Assembly: GCF_001297775.1 (NCBI RefSeq)
Contig: NZ_LIFX01000007.1
Span: forward strand, 147,558-211,557
Direction of reading: 5' to 3'
Source of the DNA: Trabulsiella odontotermitis
GTDB lineage: Bacteria; Pseudomonadota; Gammaproteobacteria; Enterobacterales; Enterobacteriaceae
Length of the DNA stretch: 64,000 bases
The stretch's first letter is position 1; every line of letters begins with the position of its first letter. Position numbers and translations under genes: made by a program. The notes beneath the pieces are model-generated. The model searched no databases. It had not been told where the DNA came from and saw only the letters and a list, made by a program, of their open reading frames with translations. Positions 9,986 through 20,333 of this stretch are shown here, one piece after another.

Positions 9986-10041
9986 TCGATGGCCTCCGCT
10001 GAGATATACTTCAGGGAGGCCATTCAATGGGGAGTATCCTC

Positions 10042-10998
10042 ATGAGCACTCAACGTCTCGCGCGCAACTTACGCCTTTCCGGCATCGGCGGGCTTATGCT
10101 GCTGTCCCTGCTTGCCATCATTACGCTGCACGCGCACTGGCCGGCGTTTATCCAGTGGTGCCTCAGTACCCAAATCACGCTGCACCGTTATCTGGTGATG
10201 TACCTGCTGCAACTGAATAATCATCAGTACAGCGGCGGCCTGTGGCTGCTTACCGGCGCTTTTCTGTATGGCGTGCTGCACGCCATCGGCCCCGGACACG
10301 GTAAATTCATCGTCACGACCTATCTCAGCACCAACAAAGAGAGTCAGCTCGCCGCCCGGGTCGTGCCGTTTATTGGCAGCCTGATGCAGGGCGTCAGCGC
10401 GATCCTGTTCGTCTTTATTCTGGCGGTGGGGCTTAACCTGGCGTCCGGCGATCTCAGCGAGAGCCGCTGGTACGTTGAGAAAATCAGCGCGGTGATGATT
10501 GGCGGTTTTGGCGCCTTCGTGATTTACCAGGCGCTGAAAAGCCTGCAACCACGTAAGTTGACGATCAAAAGCCTGACGCCGGTGCATCAGCATGACGCAG
10601 AATGCGGCTGCGGTCATCATGGCGTCGGCGTGGATCTCACCCGGGTCGACTGGAAAACCCGCCTCGGGGTGATCCTGGCGATCGGCGCCCGTCCCTGCAG
10701 CGGCGCCATCATGATCCTGCTTTTTTCCAACGCGCTGGGTATTGTCAGTTGGGGCATTGCCGCGGTGATGACCATGTCGCTTGGCACCGCGTTGTCGATC
10801 ATGGGATTGTCGCTGGCGGTTCGCTACGCCCGAAACCGCACCGTGGCCTTTTTTGGCGCCGATAACGCGCAGCTTCACTGGCTGGTTCCGTTAGTGAAAG
10901 TGGCGGGCGGCGTCATTCTGATCCTCTTCGCCACCGTCCTGTTCCTGACCGTGATCCCGATGAGCGCCAACGGCGATTTTATTGCCGCAGGCTGTTAA
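10042..10998 (+). CDS. NicO-family nickel/cobalt transporter
   Basis: A 318-residue polytopic inner-membrane protein with about six hydrophobic segments. The first conserved segment contains HAIGPGHGKF (the HxxxGPGHG metal motif) and a later one contains GARPCSGAI, both hallmarks of the NicO/RcnA group. A short His/Cys-rich loop (HQHDAECGCGHH) lies between the transmembrane blocks and may bind metal. RcnA relatives export nickel and cobalt; direction here is inferred. The ATG at 10042 is chosen over the one at 10027 because GGGGAG sits just before it. It is separated from cbpM by 56 nt and converges with ampR (4-nt overlap of the 3' ends). The DUF1007-type partner gene often found with such transporters is not present. 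Confidence 0.85.
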   Translation: MSTQRLARNLRLSGIGGLMLLSLLAIITLHAHWPAFIQWCLSTQITLHRYLVMYLLQLNNHQYSGGLWLLTGAFLYGVLHAIGPGHGKFIVTTYLSTNKESQLAARVVPFIGSLMQGVSAILFVFILAVGLNLASGDLSESRWYVEKISAVMIGGFGAFVIYQALKSLQPRKLTIKSLTPVHQHDAECGCGHHGVGVDLTRVDWKTRLGVILAIGARPCSGAIMILLFSNALGIVSWGIAAVMTMSLGTALSIMGLSLAVRYARNRTVAFFGADNAQLHWLVPLVKVAGGVILILFATVLFLTVIPMSANGDFIAAGC

Positions 10999-11882
10999 TC
11001 CCCCTGAACCTGACGGGTTTGCGTGGTGATCCACGCAGCAAAATCGCGCATCGCGGCAGTTTCCGGCCGCGACTGCAGACGTGTTAACCAGTATCCGCCG
11101 AGACTGATTTGCGTACTGAATGGCTGAACAATGCGTTCGGTATTCAGCAGCGCCGTAAACATTCCCGGCGGCGCAATGGCGATCCCCGCGCCAGCCTGTG
11201 CCGCTTCCAGCATCGTGACGGAAGAGTCAAACACCATCACCGGGTGAGTGGGTGATGGCGCCCGTTCACCCGCCGCCTGCAACCAGGCACTCCATTCATC
11301 ACGTCGATAAGAACGCAGCAGGGTGAATTTCAGCACATCCGCCGGATGCTGTAATTCTGCTGCCAGTGCGGGGGAACAGAGCGGCGACAACGGCGCATCG
11401 CACAGGAAAATAGCCCCGGTGCCATGCCAGGCGCCGCTGCCAAAGCGGATGGCGTAATCCAGCCCTTCCGCCGCCGGATCGACCCGGTTGTTGTGGGTGG
11501 AAAGGTGTAATTCAATGTGCGGGCAGCGGCGGCGAAAGCTTTCCAGCCGGGAAAGCAGAAAGCCCGTCGCGAACGTCCCTACCACACCGACCTTCAGTTT
11601 TTCGCGCTGCTGGCTGGCGGCAAAGCGATCCAGCGTATCCGCAATCCTGTCGAAGGAATCATTCAGCACCGGTAACAGATTTTCCCCTTCGGTGGTCAGC
11701 ATCAGACCGCGCGACACGCGGGCAAACAACTGGCAGTTGAGGTGGGCTTCCAGCGCTTTCACCTGCTGGCTGATGGCCGAATGCGTGACGTTCAGCTCAA
11801 TGGCCGCGTGAGTAAAACTTAAGTGTCGGGCAGCCGCTTCAAACGCACGCAGGGCATTCAGCGGAATATAGCTTCGGGTCAT
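10995..11882 (-). CDS. ampR: AmpR, LysR-type regulator of ampC
   Basis: A 295-residue LysR-type regulator. The N-terminal winged helix-turn-helix spans about 6-65 (RAFEAAARHLSFTHAAIELNVTHSAISQQVKALE), and the effector domain shows the AmpR signature VGVVGTFATGF near residue 97 and STHNNRVDPAAEGLDYAIRFG near 127-147. AmpR senses muropeptides: UDP-MurNAc-pentapeptide keeps ampC repressed, anhydro-muropeptides turn it on. It is divergent from ampC across a 135-bp intercistronic region, the normal arrangement in inducible Enterobacteriaceae, so the AmpC is expected to be inducible. Confidence 0.95.
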   Translation of the reverse strand: MTRSYIPLNALRAFEAAARHLSFTHAAIELNVTHSAISQQVKALEAHLNCQLFARVSRGLMLTTEGENLLPVLNDSFDRIADTLDRFAASQQREKLKVGVVGTFATGFLLSRLESFRRRCPHIELHLSTHNNRVDPAAEGLDYAIRFGSGAWHGTGAIFLCDAPLSPLCSPALAAELQHPADVLKFTLLRSYRRDEWSAWLQAAGERAPSPTHPVMVFDSSVTMLEAAQAGAGIAIAPPGMFTALLNTERIVQPFSTQISLGGYWLTRLQSRPETAAMRDFAAWITTQTRQVQGD

Positions 11883-11913
11883 GGCGTCATCTGTAAGAAA
11901 AACTTCAGGCAGA

Positions 11914-11948
11914 TGCTAAATTTAATCGTTTGTCAGCGGTTGTCAAAT
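11914..11948. promoter_or_regulatory. AmpR operator in the ampR-ampC intercistronic region
   Basis: The stretch beginning TGCTAAATTTAATCGTTTGT and ending in a TTGTCAAAT block lies between the divergent ampR and ampC starts. It closely resembles, from memory, the AmpR-protected region of Citrobacter freundii (TGCTAAATTTAACCGTTTGT). A GGGCCCGGACACC block further down (about 11970-11982), in the ampC leader, is also shared with C. freundii. The overlap with the ampR promoter implies autorepression, as known for the family. Confidence 0.75.
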
Positions 11949-12002
11949 CCCCCAGACTGAGCGCGTCTCAAGGGCCCGGACACCTCATCGTCTTCACGCT
12001 AA

Positions 12003-13175
<1,173 letters not shown>

Positions 13176-13186
13176 ACAGACGAAAA

Positions 13187-13210
13187 AAAGCCCGAGAATC
13201 TCGGGCTTTT
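13187..13210. terminator. Bidirectional terminator between ampC and proP
   Basis: AAAAGCCCGAG-aat-CTCGGGCTTTT is a perfect 11-bp stem with A/T tracts on both sides, sitting between the convergent ampC and proP genes, 11 nt past the ampC stop. Confidence 0.9.
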
Positions 13211-13214
13211 GCAG

Positions 13215-14717
13215 TTATTCGTTTATTACCGGATGCTGCGACACCAGCCGCGACCGTTTTTCCTGGAGGTCAGCGATCTCTTTATCGATATCTTCGATTT
13301 TCTGCTCGATGTTATCGTGATGCTCCTGCAGGATCTCTCTTGCTTCCTGAATATCCGATGCCGCAGGGGTCGCGCCTTTCAGCGGACGGTTGGCGGTTTC
13401 TTTCATCGTAATCCCGGTAATCAGACCGATGACGGCAATCACCATCAGATAATACGCGGGCATCATCAGGTTCTGCGACGCTTCCACCAGCCACGCGGCG
13501 AGAGTTGGCGTCAGACCGGCCACCAGCACCGAAATATTAAACGCAGCCGCCAGCGCACTGTAACGGATATGCGTCGGGAACATCGCAGGCAGCGACGAGG
13601 CCATCACCCCGGTAAAGCAGTTCAGCACCACCGCCAGCATCAACAGACCGGCGAAAATCAGGCCAATCACATCGCTGTTAATCAGAATGAAGGCCGGGAT
13701 CGCCAGCGCGAACAACGCCACGCTACCGATGATAATAAACGGACGACGGCCAAAACGGTCGCTCAACAGCCCCATCACCGGTTGCACGAACAGCATCCCG
13801 ATCATAATGGCGATGATAATCAGCACGCCGTGATCTTCGGAATAATGCAGGTTGTGCGACAGGTAACTCGGCATATACGTGAGCAGCATGTAGTAGGTCA
13901 CGTTGGTGGAAATCACCAGACCGATACAGGCCAGCAGGCTGCGCCAGTGCTTCGTGGCAATCTCTTTAAAGGAGACCTTCGGCCCGTCCTGCAGCCCTTC
14001 ACGATCGCCCTGCTCCAGCTTATCCACATGTTGCTGGAACGCCGGGGTCTCTTCGAGCGCATGGCGCAGATAGAGGCCAATCAGCCCCAGCGGCAGCGCC
14101 AGGAAGAACGGAATACGCCAGCCCCACTCAAGGAAGTTCGCCTCGCCGACAATCGTCGAGATGAGCACCACCACGCCTGCGCCCATCACAAAGCCTGCGA
14201 TCGAACCGAAGTCCAGCCAGCTCCCCATGAAACCGCGCTTGCGGTCCGGCGAATATTCGGCAACAAAAATAGACGCACCGGTATATTCCCCGCCGACCGA
14301 AAACCCCTGCGCCATTTTACAGAGCAGCAGCAGGATCGGTGCCCAGATGCCAATGGTGGCGTACGACGGGATCAGCCCAATACAGAAGGTACTCAGGGAC
14401 ATGATGACGATGGTGATCGCCAGGATTTTCTGGCGACCGTATTTGTCACCCAACATGCCGAAAAACAGGCCGCCCAGCGGGCGAATCAGGAAGGGAACGG
14501 AGAACGTTGCCAGGGCGGCAATCATCTGTACGCTGGGGTTAGCATCGGGGAAGAAAACTTTACCCAGGGCAAACGCCACAAAACCGTAAACACCAAAATC
14601 AAACCATTCCATGGCGTTTCCGAGTGACGCGGCGGTGATCGCTTTACGCAATTTGCCGTCGTCGATAATCGTGACATCCCGAAGCGTGATAGGTTTAACC
14701 TTTTTCCTTTTAAGCAT
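13215..14717 (-). CDS. proP: ProP, osmosensing proline/glycine-betaine:H+ symporter
   Basis: A 500-residue MFS transporter with 12 membrane segments, almost identical in layout to E. coli ProP (500 residues, same N-terminus MLKRKKVKPITLRDVTIIDD). The MFS signature GDKYGRQK follows TM2 and DRFGRRP is the repeat in the second half. The cytoplasmic tail (about 450-500) forms the antiparallel coiled coil that tunes the osmotic activation threshold (DNIEQKIEDIDKEIADLQEK). It imports proline, betaine and ectoine. The upstream region carries a CRP site, as described for proP P1. Confidence 0.97.
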   Translation of the reverse strand: MLKRKKVKPITLRDVTIIDDGKLRKAITAASLGNAMEWFDFGVYGFVAFALGKVFFPDANPSVQMIAALATFSVPFLIRPLGGLFFGMLGDKYGRQKILAITIVIMSLSTFCIGLIPSYATIGIWAPILLLLCKMAQGFSVGGEYTGASIFVAEYSPDRKRGFMGSWLDFGSIAGFVMGAGVVVLISTIVGEANFLEWGWRIPFFLALPLGLIGLYLRHALEETPAFQQHVDKLEQGDREGLQDGPKVSFKEIATKHWRSLLACIGLVISTNVTYYMLLTYMPSYLSHNLHYSEDHGVLIIIAIMIGMLFVQPVMGLLSDRFGRRPFIIIGSVALFALAIPAFILINSDVIGLIFAGLLMLAVVLNCFTGVMASSLPAMFPTHIRYSALAAAFNISVLVAGLTPTLAAWLVEASQNLMMPAYYLMVIAVIGLITGITMKETANRPLKGATPAASDIQEAREILQEHHDNIEQKIEDIDKEIADLQEKRSRLVSQHPVINE

Positions 14718-15061
14718 TCATATTCCTCGTAAATTTCGCCGTGAGCGCACATCTGAGGGGCAAACAAAAGGGGGTGTTCGCAATCGTGCGGTAGCGGAGC
14801 GGCGAAATGCTGTGCTCCTCATTTCAAGCGTAGCAGGTTTGCCTGCACAGGCTGTTCAACCCATGTACAACCGAACCTGTGACGCCTGCTCTGGCAGTCA
14901 AAGATAGCGCAGGATAGCTGAAGGACATGGTCAACATCCTGCTCCTGCTTTTTTACCCTACCAGCGTTTAGATTTGTGATCAACTTCACGCATCTAATGA
15001 CATCGTGTTACGTTGCATTAACAAACGTAAAGCGGTTTACGCCCGGGCTGACAACGCCCGG
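14718..15061. promoter_or_regulatory. proP upstream region
   Basis: A non-coding stretch of about 340 bp between proP and yjcZ, both on the minus strand. It contains the CRP site listed separately and should hold the proP P1 and P2 promoters known from E. coli (P2 being Fis- and RpoS-dependent). I cannot place the Fis sites with confidence, and I see no gene in it. Confidence 0.5.
14975..14990. promoter_or_regulatory. CRP-binding site upstream of proP
   Basis: TGTGATCAACTTCACG matches the CRP consensus TGTGA-N6-TCACA except for the last base. It lies about 260 bp upstream of the proP start; CRP is known to bind and repress proP P1 in E. coli. Confidence 0.65.
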
Positions 15062-15949
15062 TTACAGCGGGACGGCCAGCATATCGTCTGTAAACATCTC
15101 TTCCAGCATCGCCCCCACCAGACGTTTCGCCGAACAGAGTCGTGGCATGCCTAAGGCGATGGTCTGCCAGGTCTGGGTGATGGACCAGCTGACCGGGTGT
15201 TTTTCCGCCGAGCACCAGTTGCCCTGCCAGCCCAGCATCTCCCGGTAATCCATCAGTGACGCCGACGTCGGTGATGCCAGCCACTGGTGGTAAAAATGAC
15301 GCGTGTCCGGCGAGGCGCTGACGCTCTCCGCCAGATACTGGCTGGCCATGGTCAGTAGATTCTCTTTCAGCAGGGTACGGACTTCGCTGTTCGCCAGGCG
15401 ACAGGCATCGCCAAAGGCGCCCCAGCGCAACTCTTCGAACGCGATAAAACAGCGGCCCGCCAGCGACCAGCCGTCATAACTGCCTGCATGCCAGCGGGTG
15501 AACACCTCGTCACTGTGCTCGCCTGCATGCACCATCAGCCCGCGCTGCGACAACGCGCGCTGCTTATGCCCGGCGCGCTGCAGAAAATGCCCGGCGACAA
15601 TGCCGTACTGCTCGCGGAGTTCTGCCGGGGCGCGCCCTTTCTCCTGCAGGGAAAAGAGGTACTGACTCATACGCGTGAGCGCCAGGTGACCGGGGTCAAA
15701 CATCCCCGCCAGTTTTTCCGCCAGCCGCAGCCGGACAGCCGGATTGTCGCCCGACGTCCCGGACACCGCCCACGGTGTCAGTTGCACCTGCGATATCACC
15801 TCTTTCAGCAATTGTTCGCGAAAAAGCTGTTGTTGTGGCACCACAGAGCCGGGCCGGGGATTGTCGATGCCCAGCACCAGTTCGACGATAAATTTCGGAT
15901 GGATGGATTCCAGGTGCCGCCCCGGGCCTTCCAGTAATTGCCTGTTCAT
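15062..15949 (-). CDS. yjcZ: YjcZ, CrfC-partner protein of unknown function
   Basis: A 295-residue soluble protein corresponding to E. coli YjcZ by position and length. No signal peptide or membrane segment is visible. Its start overlaps the crfC stop by 4 nt (ATGA type), so the two are translationally coupled. E. coli yjcZ has been found as a multicopy suppressor affecting motility in c-di-GMP phosphodiesterase mutants, but its biochemical role is unknown. It shows no GGDEF or EAL motif here. Confidence 0.85.
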   Translation of the reverse strand: MNRQLLEGPGRHLESIHPKFIVELVLGIDNPRPGSVVPQQQLFREQLLKEVISQVQLTPWAVSGTSGDNPAVRLRLAEKLAGMFDPGHLALTRMSQYLFSLQEKGRAPAELREQYGIVAGHFLQRAGHKQRALSQRGLMVHAGEHSDEVFTRWHAGSYDGWSLAGRCFIAFEELRWGAFGDACRLANSEVRTLLKENLLTMASQYLAESVSASPDTRHFYHQWLASPTSASLMDYREMLGWQGNWCSAEKHPVSWSITQTWQTIALGMPRLCSAKRLVGAMLEEMFTDDMLAVPL

Positions 15950-18273
15950 GTCTGTTCGACCGCAAAAAGTGTCTGAATATCATCGCGAAGCAGACGCGCA
16001 TCCTCCTGGATCCACCGCACGGTGGACAGACTCTGCTGCAGCTGGAGGTTAAGCATCATCACCGCGGACTGGTGTTGCTGGCGTAAATTAAGGCTTTCCT
16101 GCAAATTCTTTTGCAGCCCGGCGAGGTTCTGCGAAAATCCGGCGAAGAAGGTGGTCATTCCGGCGGTCACCGCCACATCCACCTGCGCGCCCAGCGCCTT
16201 CAGGATTTGCTCGCAAAACTGAGAAATATGAAAAATGAGTTTTTGCTTGAGGGCCGGAATATCAATCACGTAGCGCGACTGCGTCATGACATAGTCATCC
16301 CATCGCCAGCCAGAATTATTCAGCCAGCGCGAGACCGATTCCCGCATGCCGCCGCGCGGCAGTGCGCTGACCGGCGTATCCTCACGGGCAATCGCATCGG
16401 CAAACACCAGCGGAATATTGAAATCCACCAGCCCGGCGCGAAACGGCGGCAGGCTGATTCGCGCGCGAAATCCGGCCTTGCCCAGCTCCTCTTTAATATG
16501 CTGTTCGATGGGGCGCAGCGCCTCTTCCAGGGTGCGCGTCAGGCTGATTTCCAGTTGGGTAAAACGCTGCGACAGCTCACGCGTGAGCGTCTGCTGTGTC
16601 GTCAGCAATACGTTCTCGCAGCCCTGACGAATTTTACTCAGCAGGCAGTGCGCCTCGCTTTCGGCATTAAGCACCACCTGACCGGTTTCACCGTCGTCTG
16701 TCGTGCGCACTTCAACTGTCACGTCGCCGCACAGCGTGCGCAGGTTTTCTTCAGCAAACCAACTGGTGACGCGCTGTAGCGCACTCGCCTGTTGCTCCGC
16801 AATAAAATCTTCAACCGCGGACAGCGCCTCAACCACTTCATGATGCACTTCTTCGGTCACGCCGTGCCTGCGCGCTTCAAACTGCGCCATGCTCTCTTCC
16901 AGCCCGCTGATATTGTGCTGAAGCTTGTCGAACGCCACCGTCATACCCTGATGACGGAAATCGAGATAGTCCTGCGCCTGCGTCGCATAGTTGAGCAATT
17001 TGTGCGACGCGGAGCGCAACGCGAACAGTGACGCATGCGTATGTGCGGCGTGCAGCAGCTTGCGGATGGGTTGTTCAAACAGCGAATCCTCCCACAGCAA
17101 CTCCGCCGCGTGACGCATTTTTCCGCTCTCCTGCAGATCCTCATTGCTCCAGCGTCGCCCCAGCGCCGCCTCGGCAAAATCCTGCACCCAGCGCTGCTCC
17201 TCCGGCGGCGGCAGTCTGCCGAACATGTTCAGCTCATGTCGCGCCCGGTTTGCCAGATACCCCCACATCGACGAGACCGGGAAAATCTGCCCGGGCGTAA
17301 TGCATCCTTTCATCAGCGTGCCGGAAATCAGCGCCCGCACCTGGTCTTCATCATCGCTGTTACGATCTTTTTGATCGAACTTATTCACCAGCGCATACAG
17401 CGGCACCGACTGCCCGACCGCCGCAATCGCCTGCCGCATCTCTTCATCAGAGACCGATTTCAGTTGGGTGTAATCCATCACCGCCAGAACGGCAGACGCA
17501 CGCGAAAGCTGTTCGTTGAGCATTTTTTGCAGATGCGGTTGCCCGGATTCGTTCGGCCCGGGCGTGTCCAGCAAGGTCAGTTGACCGGGAAAATTCCCCA
17601 TGCCGGAAAGATGCACAAACTCCACTTCAATCACCGGAATATGTTCAATCGCGGCATATTCGGCGAACGGAAATTCCGCTTCCAGCGCCTGCGAAAGTCG
17701 CACCAGATCATTGAGACTTTTCAGGCAGTGAAAGATCGGTTGTGCACCCAGATAATGTTTTTCAAACGCCACGCCATGGGAAATATGATCGAGCAGCGCA
17801 TTCATGTCTTTATCGAGCTCAAGCTTATCCGCCAGCGCGGTACGATCGATGTGGCTGATTTTATTCTGTAATTCCTGCATTAACCGATCGATAGGTTCAG
17901 GATGGGTAAAATGCAGGCCGGGTTCTTTTTGCCCCGGTGTATGGCGAATTAACGTCGGGATCGCCGTCATCGGACGATTACGATTAGGCAAAACCTCAGT
18001 GCCGACAATCGCATTAATGGTGGTCGATTTTCCGGCTTTCATGGTACCGACAATTGCCAGTACCATTTCCAGACGGGTGATCTTGCGTAATTCGCTATTG
18101 AGTGTCGCCTGCTGGGTGTTAATCCCCTCCTGGCTGAAATGCACGGGACGTGGGGCGTCCTGAGCGTTGTGATTGCCCACGGGCAGGGTTTTTAAACTCT
18201 GTAGATGTCGCAGAGCCAGCTGCAGCAAGCGTTCCGCTTCCTGGCTGAGCTCATATATTGTCTGTGTGTACAT
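15946..18273 (-). CDS. crfC: CrfC, dynamin-like GTPase (clathrin-like fork-clamp partner)
   Basis: A 775-residue dynamin-family GTPase. The G1/P-loop GTMKAGKS is at 76-83, G3 is LLDTPGPNE (about 232-240) and G4 is NKFDQKDR (about 298-305). Long helical stretches follow (about 440-560 and the C-terminal 100 residues), as in bacterial dynamin-like proteins. E. coli CrfC interacts with DNA polymerase clamp and helps sister-fork cohesion and equipartition of nascent DNA. It is the first gene of crfC-yjcZ and reads away from the divergent yjdM. It is somewhat longer than the 742-residue E. coli protein; I see no frameshift. Confidence 0.9.
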   Translation of the reverse strand: MYTQTIYELSQEAERLLQLALRHLQSLKTLPVGNHNAQDAPRPVHFSQEGINTQQATLNSELRKITRLEMVLAIVGTMKAGKSTTINAIVGTEVLPNRNRPMTAIPTLIRHTPGQKEPGLHFTHPEPIDRLMQELQNKISHIDRTALADKLELDKDMNALLDHISHGVAFEKHYLGAQPIFHCLKSLNDLVRLSQALEAEFPFAEYAAIEHIPVIEVEFVHLSGMGNFPGQLTLLDTPGPNESGQPHLQKMLNEQLSRASAVLAVMDYTQLKSVSDEEMRQAIAAVGQSVPLYALVNKFDQKDRNSDDEDQVRALISGTLMKGCITPGQIFPVSSMWGYLANRARHELNMFGRLPPPEEQRWVQDFAEAALGRRWSNEDLQESGKMRHAAELLWEDSLFEQPIRKLLHAAHTHASLFALRSASHKLLNYATQAQDYLDFRHQGMTVAFDKLQHNISGLEESMAQFEARRHGVTEEVHHEVVEALSAVEDFIAEQQASALQRVTSWFAEENLRTLCGDVTVEVRTTDDGETGQVVLNAESEAHCLLSKIRQGCENVLLTTQQTLTRELSQRFTQLEISLTRTLEEALRPIEQHIKEELGKAGFRARISLPPFRAGLVDFNIPLVFADAIAREDTPVSALPRGGMRESVSRWLNNSGWRWDDYVMTQSRYVIDIPALKQKLIFHISQFCEQILKALGAQVDVAVTAGMTTFFAGFSQNLAGLQKNLQESLNLRQQHQSAVMMLNLQLQQSLSTVRWIQEDARLLRDDIQTLFAVEQT

Positions 18274-18612
18274 GGTTAAAGAATTTCCTTAACGCAAATT
18301 ATATTACTTTTATTTCTCTGAACTTTTAATTGCCAGATATTATTTTTATATTTACTCGTGTTTATAATATTTTGTATTTACGCAGGTGCTCATTAATTTA
18401 TTATTCTGGCGGTATTTTAGATAAAGCAGAGATTAACAGCGTAGCGCATTTTCTAAAATATTCAGAACATATCGTTATTTATTTTCATATCAGTAACGCG
18501 ACCTTTCCTTTCTGTTACCGTCGCGTATGTGAAATGGCACCGACAAAAGTGTGGATTTGCGGTATCATGAGGCCTATTTTCGGCGATCTGCCATTTTACG
18601 AGGACTTTTTCA
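18274..18612. promoter_or_regulatory. Divergent crfC/yjdM promoter region
   Basis: About 340 bp of AT-rich non-coding DNA between the divergent crfC and yjdM. It contains an inverted repeat (ACGCGAC at 18496-18502 and GTCGCGT at 18520-18526, flanked by GTAAC/GTTAC) about 90 bp upstream of yjdM, and a TATCAT -10-like box near 18572. An ORF here (18330-18659) lacks a ribosome site and overlaps yjdM, so it is not called. Confidence 0.45.
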
Positions 18613-18948
18613 ATGCAACTTCCACACTGCCCAAAATGCAATTCCGAATATACCTATGAAGACAACGGTATGTACGTCTGCCCGGAATGCGCGCACGAAT
18701 GGAACGATGCGGAACCCGCTCAGGAGAGCGATGCGCTGATCGTTAAAGATGCGAATGGCAATCTGCTGGCTGACGGCGACAGCGTCACAATTATCAAAGA
18801 TTTAAAAGTGAAAGGCAGTTCTTCAATGCTGAAAATCGGTACCAAAGTGAAGAATATTCGTCTGGTCGAAGGCGATCACAACATCGACTGTAAAATTGAT
18901 GGCTTTGGCCCGATGAAACTCAAATCGGAATTTGTGAAGAAGAACTAA
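18613..18948 (+). CDS. yjdM: YjdM (PhnA-family) zinc-ribbon protein
   Basis: A 111-residue protein matching E. coli YjdM (formerly PhnA). The N-terminus is a zinc ribbon with CPKC at residues 6-9 and CPEC (about 23-26); the rest is a small beta-barrel domain ([20 protein letters not shown]). Despite the old name, the E. coli protein is not a phosphonoacetate hydrolase, and its function is unclear. It is a single gene reading toward yjdN, followed by a REP-like hairpin. Confidence 0.95.
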   Translation: MQLPHCPKCNSEYTYEDNGMYVCPECAHEWNDAEPAQESDALIVKDANGNLLADGDSVTIIKDLKVKGSSSMLKIGTKVKNIRLVEGDHNIDCKIDGFGPMKLKSEFVKKN

Positions 18949-18953
18949 ATTAC

Positions 18954-18980
18954 TGCCCGGTGGCGCTTCGCTTACCGGGC
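18954..18980. repeat. REP-like palindrome downstream of yjdM
   Basis: TGCCCGGTGGCGCTTCGCTTACCGGGC folds into a REP-type hairpin with a GCCCGGT...ACCGGGC stem. It lies 6 nt after the yjdM stop and probably protects the transcript 3' end. Confidence 0.75.
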
Positions 18981-19027
18981 TGCCCCTGACTACACTTAAC
19001 GGGCTTCTCTTACCTGAGGTAATGCAT

Positions 19028-19462
19028 ATGCCGTTAAGTCCTTACATCTCCTTTGCAGGCAATTGTGCTGAGGCCATTGCCTTCTATCAACAAGCGCTTG
19101 GTGCAGAACTGGCGTACAAAATCACCTTCGGCGAAATGCCAAAAGAGGCGCAAAACAGCGAGGATGGCTGTGCGTCGACAATGTCATACCCGGATGACGC
19201 TATCGCCCATTCCAACGTCCGCATCGCCGGTAGCGACATCATGATGAGCGACGGCCTCACCCACGACCGGGCGAACTACTCCGGCTTTACGCTGGTCATC
19301 GACACCCAGAATACAGAGGAAGGCAAACGCTGGTTCGACAGCCTGGCCCAGCGCGGCAAAATCGAAATGGCCTGGCAGGAGACCTTCTGGGCGCACGGCT
19401 TTGGCAAAGTGGTCGATCAATTCGGCGTGCCGTGGATGATCAACGTCCTCAAACAACATTAA
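19028..19462 (+). CDS. yjdN: YjdN (PhnB-like) VOC-fold protein
   Basis: A 144-residue protein of the PhnB-like glyoxalase/dioxygenase-fold (VOC) family: MPLSPYISFAGNCAEAIAFY at the start, SDIMMSDG in the middle and a FWAHGFGKVVDQFGVPWMIN end. The ATG at 19028 is used because it gives the MPLSPYISF start of the E. coli protein; an ATG two codons upstream is also possible. Function is not established. It precedes the phn operon but a 142-bp gap and a separate promoter region divide them. Confidence 0.92.
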   Translation: MPLSPYISFAGNCAEAIAFYQQALGAELAYKITFGEMPKEAQNSEDGCASTMSYPDDAIAHSNVRIAGSDIMMSDGLTHDRANYSGFTLVIDTQNTEEGKRWFDSLAQRGKIEMAWQETFWAHGFGKVVDQFGVPWMINVLKQH

Positions 19463-19604
19463 TTCCCCTGCCTTCCCGCCCCGGGAAGGCGTCTTCAATT
19501 CTTCATCCTTCATTAACAGACTTGTCACACTCCAGGCTCACGATGTTGCCACATCCCCTGTTTGCGTATGCGTAAAGGCTCATCCGAACCGCGAGGTATT
19601 GACA

Positions 19605-20333
19605 ATGATGCACTTGTCCAGACATCCGACCAGTTACCCGACACGTTATCAGGAAATTGCCGCGAAGCTTGAGCAGGAGCTACGCAATCACTATCGCTGC
19701 GGCGACTGGCTGCCTGCCGAACATCAGCTGGCGGCGCGTTTTGAAGTGAACCGCCACACCCTGCGCCGCGCCATCGATCAACTGGTGGAAAAAGGCTGGG
19801 TGCAGCGTCGCCAGGGGATCGGCGTGCTGGTGCTGATGCGCCCGTTCGATTACCCGCTTAATTCTCAGGCACGTTTCAGCCAGAACCTGCTCGAGCAGGG
19901 CAGTCATCCCACCAGTGAAAAATTGCTGTCTGTGCTACGCCCGGCATCAAACCACGTTGCCGATGCGCTTGGCGTGCAGGAAGGCGACAACGTCATCCAC
20001 CTGCGCACGCTGCGCCGGGTGAACGGTATCGCCCTGTGCCTTATCGACCACTATTTTTCCGACATGCGCTTCTGGCCTGAACTGCAAACCTTCAACAACG
20101 GCTCGCTGCACGACTTTCTGCGCGAACGGCTGAGTGTGTCGCTCAGGCGCACACAGACCCGCATCAGCGCCCGCCGCGCCCAGGCCAAAGAGAGCAGAGT
20201 GCTGGAGATCCCCAACCTGGCACCGCTGCTCTGCGTACGCACTCTGAACCACCGTGACGGTGAGGTCAACGCGGCGGAATACTCCGTCAGCCTGACCCGC
20301 GCTGACATGATTGAATTCACTATGGAGCACTGA
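19605..20333 (+). CDS. phnF: PhnF, GntR/HutC-type regulator heading the C-P lyase operon
   Basis: A 242-residue GntR-family protein. The winged helix-turn-helix occupies about 10-75 (RYQEIAAKLEQELRNHYRCG, then LAARFEVNRHTLRRAIDQLV), and a UTRA ligand domain follows. GAGG lies 8 nt before the ATG at 19605; the ATG one codon later is the E. coli-like start. In E. coli phnF sits after phnCDE; here phnF is the first gene, because the ABC transporter genes are absent. No convincing Pho box is visible in the 142 bp upstream. The phnG ATG follows the stop directly. Confidence 0.93.
   Translation: MMHLSRHPTSYPTRYQEIAAKLEQELRNHYRCGDWLPAEHQLAARFEVNRHTLRRAIDQLVEKGWVQRRQGIGVLVLMRPFDYPLNSQARFSQNLLEQGSHPTSEKLLSVLRPASNHVADALGVQEGDNVIHLRTLRRVNGIALCLIDHYFSDMRFWPELQTFNNGSLHDFLRERLSVSLRRTQTRISARRAQAKESRVLEIPNLAPLLCVRTLNHRDGEVNAAEYSVSLTRADMIEFTMEH

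Noticed and set aside
13209-14627. 472-residue ORF antisense to proP
   Set aside because: Composition is His/Gln/Arg-rich, typical of the antisense reading of a GC-rich membrane protein gene; no ribosome site or family, and proP is certain.
18330-18659. ORF in the crfC/yjdM gap
   Set aside because: Overlaps the start of yjdM in another frame and lacks any coding support.
19521-19541. Possible Pho box before phnF (CTTGTCACACTCCAGGCTCAC)
   Set aside because: Only the first half resembles CTGTCAT; the 11-bp-spaced second half does not match.
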